A stretch of 64,000 nucleotides of DNA from Acidobacteriota bacterium. GTDB lineage: Bacteria > Acidobacteriota > Thermoanaerobaculia > Gp7-AA8. Each line of letters starts with the position of its first letter. Within the stretch, counting starts at the first letter, position 1. The translations under genes and the position numbers were made by a program. The notes beneath the pieces are model-generated. The model was not told the origin of the DNA and made no database searches. It worked only from the letters and a program-made list of their open reading frames with translations. Positions 61,901-64,000 of this stretch are shown piece by piece. The stretch covers positions 62,001 to 126,000 of the forward strand of contig JAJPHC010000028.1 of assembly GCA_021325515.1 (NCBI GenBank). The letters run 5' to 3'.

Positions 61901-62008
61901 CTGTTCGTCGTGCCGTCGATCTACGTGCTCGTCGCGAGGACCCATCGCGCCGAACCGGTCGTGGAAGGTGAGCAGGAGCCGGCGCTGGAACCTGCAGTGG
62001 CGAACTAA
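58931..62008 (+). CDS. RND-family efflux permease (HAE1-type)
   Basis: This 1025-residue inner-membrane pump has the normal RND layout: first helix KRPVLALVVNLVILIAGLQS, two porter domains, and TM helices including VDDAIVMVENIERHLHMGK, where the Asp residues fit the proton relay, and the final VTGMIIGTAFTLFVVPSIYV. It works with the adaptor upstream to export drugs or lipophilic compounds. The length is typical for AcrB/MexB-type proteins. The ATG is chosen so that the first helix follows at once. Confidence 0.94.
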   Translation: MKLTDLFIKRPVLALVVNLVILIAGLQSIRSLSVRQFPRSDIATVKVTTVYVGANADLVRGFITAPLERVIAGADGIDYLESSSSQGVSTITVHLKLNYDTNAALTQVQSKVAQVRNQLPPEAEAPVIDLETSDSQFAAAYLGFSSKDLDQNQITDYLTRVVQPKLSAISGVQRADIFGDRTFAMRVWLKPEKMASLGISPSQVHDALANNNYLSALGRTKGSMTSVNLVANTNLQTADEFKQLVVKEANGTVVRLGDIADVVLGAETYDQQVSFNGETAVFIGIFVLPTANTLEVMKHVREVMPEIQSQLPAGMTAGIPYDSSAYIQDAINEVLKTLAETLLIVILVIFLFLGSVRGMVIPVLAIPVSLIGAVLLMLTFGFTINLLTLLAIVLSVGLVVDDAIVMVENIERHLHMGKTPFQSAIDAARELVGPIIAMTITLATVYTPVALQGGLTGSLFREFAFTLAGAVLISGIVALTLSPMMGSKLLRAGDTETGFAGMINHHFDIVRGLYTRWLAGTLNYRPVVLTLWAIVIALIVPFYMFSQKELAPAEDQNFVFGIIQAPPNATIDQTSLFAKEVDKIYRSFPEHASTFQVIFPTSGFGGMVTKPHNERKKSTAELQIEAQQAASKIAGIRSITLTPPSLPGSEGFPVDIAILSTAEPQQLAEFANQLVQKAFESKMFMFADSDVKFDQPQARVVFDRDKLRAQGVDLSQAGRDLSVLLGGNYVNRFSIQGRSYKVIPQVKRSERLTPDQLSQMYVTGAGGKLVPLSTFATLQTSTEPRELKRFQQLNAVRIQGAIPPGVPLDSALKYMENEARKILPRGYTIDYAGESRQLREEGGKFLGVFLLSGILIYLVLAAQFESFRDPLIILAGSVPLALAGSLLFSFLGLTSINIYSQVGLITLVGLVSRNGILIVQFANHLQELGRTKLEAVIESAGTRLRPIMMTTAATVMGHLPLVFAHGPGAGARNSIGIMLVTGMIIGTAFTLFVVPSIYVLVARTHRAEPVVEGEQEPALEPAVAN

Positions 62009-62009
62009 G

Positions 62010-62038
62010 TGAAGTGCGGACAGCTCGTCCGCACTTCA
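62010..62038. terminator. Strong hairpin after the RND operon
   Basis: The arms TGAAGTGCGGAC and GTCCGCACTTCA form a perfect 12-bp stem around AGCTC, two bases past the permease stop. There is no T tract, so a rho-independent terminator is uncertain. Its core equals the hairpin of the 48.8-49.1 kb repeats. It also lies at the 3' side of the 39-residue gene on the other strand and could serve both. Confidence 0.5.
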
Positions 62039-62042
62039 CGTT

Positions 62043-62162
62043 TCAGCGGGAGCGATTCTGCCTCGCGGCCTTGGTCTTCCGATCGTGCTCCTCGGCGTTG
62101 TGAATCACTCGCCAGGCGAAGAATCCAATGACAGCAAGACCTCCCAGCATCCAGGGCAACAT
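62043..62162 (-). CDS. 39-residue single-pass membrane protein
   Basis: This small ORF encodes MLPWMLGGLAVIGFFAWRVI, a hydrophobic helix of about 17 residues, followed by a charged tail HNAEEHDRKTKAARQNRSR. AAGGA lies nine bases before the ATG. This helix-plus-basic-tail form is common among small stress or regulatory membrane proteins. The CsbD gene further upstream on the same strand supports a stress setting. No family is known to me. Confidence 0.55.
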   Translation of the reverse strand: MLPWMLGGLAVIGFFAWRVIHNAEEHDRKTKAARQNRSR

Positions 62163-62208
62163 GACGATCCTTGTCTCTCCAGGACGAGTGGCCCTGGAGC
62201 CTATTCAG

Positions 62209-62244
62209 CTAAGACGTTTAAACGTGACAGACAGTCTGTCTTAG
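62209..62244. promoter_or_regulatory. Palindromic regulatory site upstream of the 39-residue gene
   Basis: GACAGACAGTCTGTC (62226-62240) is a perfect 15-bp inverted repeat, and ACGTTTAAACGT (62214-62225) is a perfect 12-bp palindrome beside it. CTAAGAC and GTCTTAG enclose both. The spacing from the small membrane protein start (about 50-80 bases upstream) fits an operator. The form resembles TetR-type sites, but no such regulator is in view. The rest of the 263-base gap up to the CsbD gene shows nothing clear. Confidence 0.5.
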
Positions 62245-62425
62245 TGCAGATCGCCGGCGCATCCATCGAGGGATTCGGTGGATGCCGCAAGCATCGTACT
62301 ACGCTGAGCGAGACGACCCGCAATTTTCGCGAACCATCGCACAGCTCGCCACGAGACGGCCTGTCGTCTAACCAGTTGCTGCACCAATGAGGCTGCAGGC
62401 GCGGCTGCGCCTGCGGCCTCTCACG

Positions 62426-62638
62426 TCAGCGCTTGATCTTGTTGCCGAGGTCGCGAATCTTCTCGCCGACCTTGCGGCGCGCCTTGCCGAAGCCGTGCTC
62501 GATGTCACCGGCATCGCGTTGATTCAGTCCTTCATTCACGAGCTCGGCATCACCGGTTGCGCGCCCGACGCGCGCCTTGATCTCGCCGGCGGCCTGATCC
62601 GCACGACCACGAATTTCATCCTTGTTTCGCATGCCCAT
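62426..62638 (-). CDS. CsbD-family stress protein
   Basis: This 70-residue, highly charged protein matches the CsbD family: MRNKDEIRGRADQAAGEIKA and GRATGDAELVNEGLNQRDAG, a pattern shared with sigma-B-controlled proteins of unknown function. AGGAGGT lies seven bases before the ATG. No cysteines or membrane helix are present. The hairpin at 62684-62708 lies between it and the VPS10-like gene, so it is probably transcribed on its own. Confidence 0.88.
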   Translation of the reverse strand: MGMRNKDEIRGRADQAAGEIKARVGRATGDAELVNEGLNQRDAGDIEHGFGKARRKVGEKIRDLGNKIKR

Positions 62639-62683
62639 GTGCAGGCACCTCCTGCACACTTCTCATTGCAGGCGGCGCGCCGG

Positions 62684-62708
62684 GCGATGGGGCGGGATGC
62701 CCCATCGC
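62684..62708 (-). terminator. Hairpin at the end of the VPS10-like gene
   Basis: GCGATGGGGC and GCCCCATCGC form a perfect 10-bp stem around GGGAT, 22 bases past the stop of the VPS10/sortilin-like gene. There is no T run, so it may work as a Rho-stop barrier or RNA-stabilising structure. It precedes the CsbD ribosome-binding site. Confidence 0.5.
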
Positions 62709-62729
62709 TGCGGGCGGGACGTCCGCGCT

Positions 62730-64000
62730 CTACTGGAATTCGCCTTCGTGGACTCCCGGCGCGGCATCCACGGTCAGCTTCGTCTGCGCCTTGAAGTCGC
62801 CGTACTTCATCTTCACGACGTACTCGCCGGAAGGGACGAAGACCTTTTCGTTGTCGCCGCGGCCGTCCTTGATCACTTCGTGCGGATCGCCCTGCAGATC
62901 CCACACGACGCGGTTCAGGCCGGCGCGGTTCGTCGCGTCGAGCTCGCGTACCTTGTGGCCCTTCGCATCTTCGATCGTGATCGACACGTCGTCGCCCGGC
63001 GTTCCGCTGAGGTAGTAGTTGATGTACGCGCCGAACGGCGGATTCTTCGCCTTGAACATGTGCGCGCCCCAGATGCCGCCGATGCGATTCTCGTAGAACG
63101 CCGTCGCCGGGCGCGGATCGAAGAGCACCGCCTTCTCGCCGAGCTTCGCCTGCGTCAACTGCTCGAGTCCCGAGATGTCGTCCATCACGTAAATGCTGCG
63201 GCCGTGCGTGCCGATGATCAGATCGTGCTCGCGCGGATGGATCTGAATGTCATCGACGGATACCGTCGGCAGATTCCCCTTGATCGACTTCCAGTGCGCG
63301 CCGCGGTCGGACGACATGAAAATGTCGAACTCTGTCCCCACGAACAGAAGGTCGGGATTCACCGGATCTTCGCGGAAGGCCTTGATCGGATGATGCGCCG
63401 GAATCTCCGACGCGATCGGCCGCCACGTCCTGCCTGCATCATCGGTCGCGAAGAGATACGGATGCATGTCGTCGCTGCGATGTCCGTCGATCGCCACGTA
63501 GGCGCGCGCCGCATCGAAGTTCGACGCCTGCACGCGCGACACCCAGAGGCCGCGCGGAACACCGGGCAGGTTCTCGGCCACATTCGTCCACGTCTTGCCG
63601 CCGTCGCGCGTCACCTGAACGTTGCCGTCATCGGTACCGGCCCAAAGAACGTTGCGGTCCTTCGGCGATTCGCTGATCGCGACGATCGTGCCGTACGTCT
63701 CTGCATTCGAGCCCGCCGTGAGGATCTTCGCCACATCGTGCTGGGTCAGATCGGGTGAGATCACCTCGAAGTTGTCGCCGCGATTCGTGAAGCGGAAGAG
63801 AACATTGCCGCCGAAGTAGAGCGTCTTCGGATCGAAGTGCGAGATGACGAACGGCGTGTTCCAGTTGAAGCGCCACGCCGGTGTTCCTTCCTTCGCGCGC
63901 GGCTTCAGATCCTGACGCTTGCCCGAGACCAGATCGATGCGATTGATGTTGCCGCCCTGCGACTCGGCGTAGATCACATTCGGATTCGTCGGATCGATGG
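62730..64000 (-). CDS. VPS10/sortilin-like beta-propeller protein, C-terminal part (N-terminus outside the window)
   Basis: At least 423 residues are visible, and the frame stays open to base 64000. BNR-type blades occur repeatedly: NVLWAGTDDGNVQVTRDGGK, PDLLFVGTEFDIFMSSDRGA and DLIIGTHGRSIYVMDDISGL. The C-terminus has a FlgD/Ig-like fold (DVSITIEDAKGHKVRELDAT, VVWDLQGDPHE). Such proteins are exported and frequent in Acidobacteriota; they are often labelled glycosyl hydrolase without proof. The start lies beyond the window. Confidence 0.85.
   Translation of the reverse strand, partial: IDPTNPNVIYAESQGGNINRIDLVSGKRQDLKPRAKEGTPAWRFNWNTPFVISHFDPKTLYFGGNVLFRFTNRGDNFEVISPDLTQHDVAKILTAGSNAETYGTIVAISESPKDRNVLWAGTDDGNVQVTRDGGKTWTNVAENLPGVPRGLWVSRVQASNFDAARAYVAIDGHRSDDMHPYLFATDDAGRTWRPIASEIPAHHPIKAFREDPVNPDLLFVGTEFDIFMSSDRGAHWKSIKGNLPTVSVDDIQIHPREHDLIIGTHGRSIYVMDDISGLEQLTQAKLGEKAVLFDPRPATAFYENRIGGIWGAHMFKAKNPPFGAYINYYLSGTPGDDVSITIEDAKGHKVRELDATNRAGLNRVVWDLQGDPHEVIKDGRGDNEKVFVPSGEYVVKMKYGDFKAQTKLTVDAAPGVHEGEFQ

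Noticed and set aside
62365-62390. Att-like match between CTAACCAGTTGCTGCACCA at 62.37 kb and a similar stretch at 31.32 kb
   Set aside because: About 18 matching bases with mismatches and no integrase or tRNA at either place; probably chance.

Overview
The window is GC-rich, about 90% coding and unbroken by rRNA. Large Ser/Thr kinases with TolB-type propellers, LVIVD and VPS10-like propeller proteins, many polytopic membrane proteins and dense glycan and peptide-modification operons suggest an Acidobacteriota-like soil or sediment bacterium. That placement rests on gene style only; no marker gene was tested.

Layout. 0-8.6 kb: the 5' end of cysK behind what looks like a cysteine-responsive attenuator, a two-component system whose two genes are separated by 105-bp tandem repeats, a PDZ protein, two secreted proteins, an HPt protein, a diguanylate cyclase and nadC. 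8.68-9.03 kb: tmRNA (ssrA). 9.03-15.8 kb: a six-gene glycan island whose last gene ends 5 bp from the ssrA 3' end. Every gene in it is broken by a one-base indel or a nonsense codon. 16-21.2 kb: a GN-type sortase with its VIT/vWA target, then a GntR/YtrA-type ABC operon with a recognisable operator. 21.3-27.8 kb: a nucleotidyltransferase and a tightly overlapping six-gene glycan operon (split transketolase, glycosyltransferase, DUF4915, sulfotransferase, epimerase). 27.8-33.7 kb: membrane proteins and a formyltransferase-like protein.

33.7-40.9 kb holds the most unusual locus. It is one plus-strand operon encoding an asparagine-synthetase-like enzyme, an SGNH hydrolase, a PqqD-like recognition protein, a 50-residue peptide with a YxxP leader motif and a Trp-Trp core, an HPr-kinase-like protein, three consecutive ferritin-like proteins and a SipW/Sec11-type peptidase. 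It reads as a RiPP (ribosomally made, modified peptide) pathway. The core has no Asp or Glu, so it does not fit the lasso class it otherwise resembles. Three paralogous two-gene modules, each a small WPF-motif membrane protein plus an HTTM protein, bracket it, one upstream and two in the convergent operon downstream (40.8-46.1 kb).

46-64 kb: a flavoprotein, zinc-ribbon membrane proteins, a tandem-repeat block, two adjacent Ser/Thr kinases, a hemerythrin-like protein, a UBP zinc finger protein, an RND efflux pair, small stress proteins and the C-terminal part of a VPS10/sortilin-like propeller protein running off the end.

The intergenic spaces carry at least four repeat families: GGGACCTAT-type palindromes, 105-bp units, GAGTGAC heptads, and hairpins with arms of the AGTGCGGAC type. 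Outside 9-15.8 kb I saw no broken genes, so the damage there is local.
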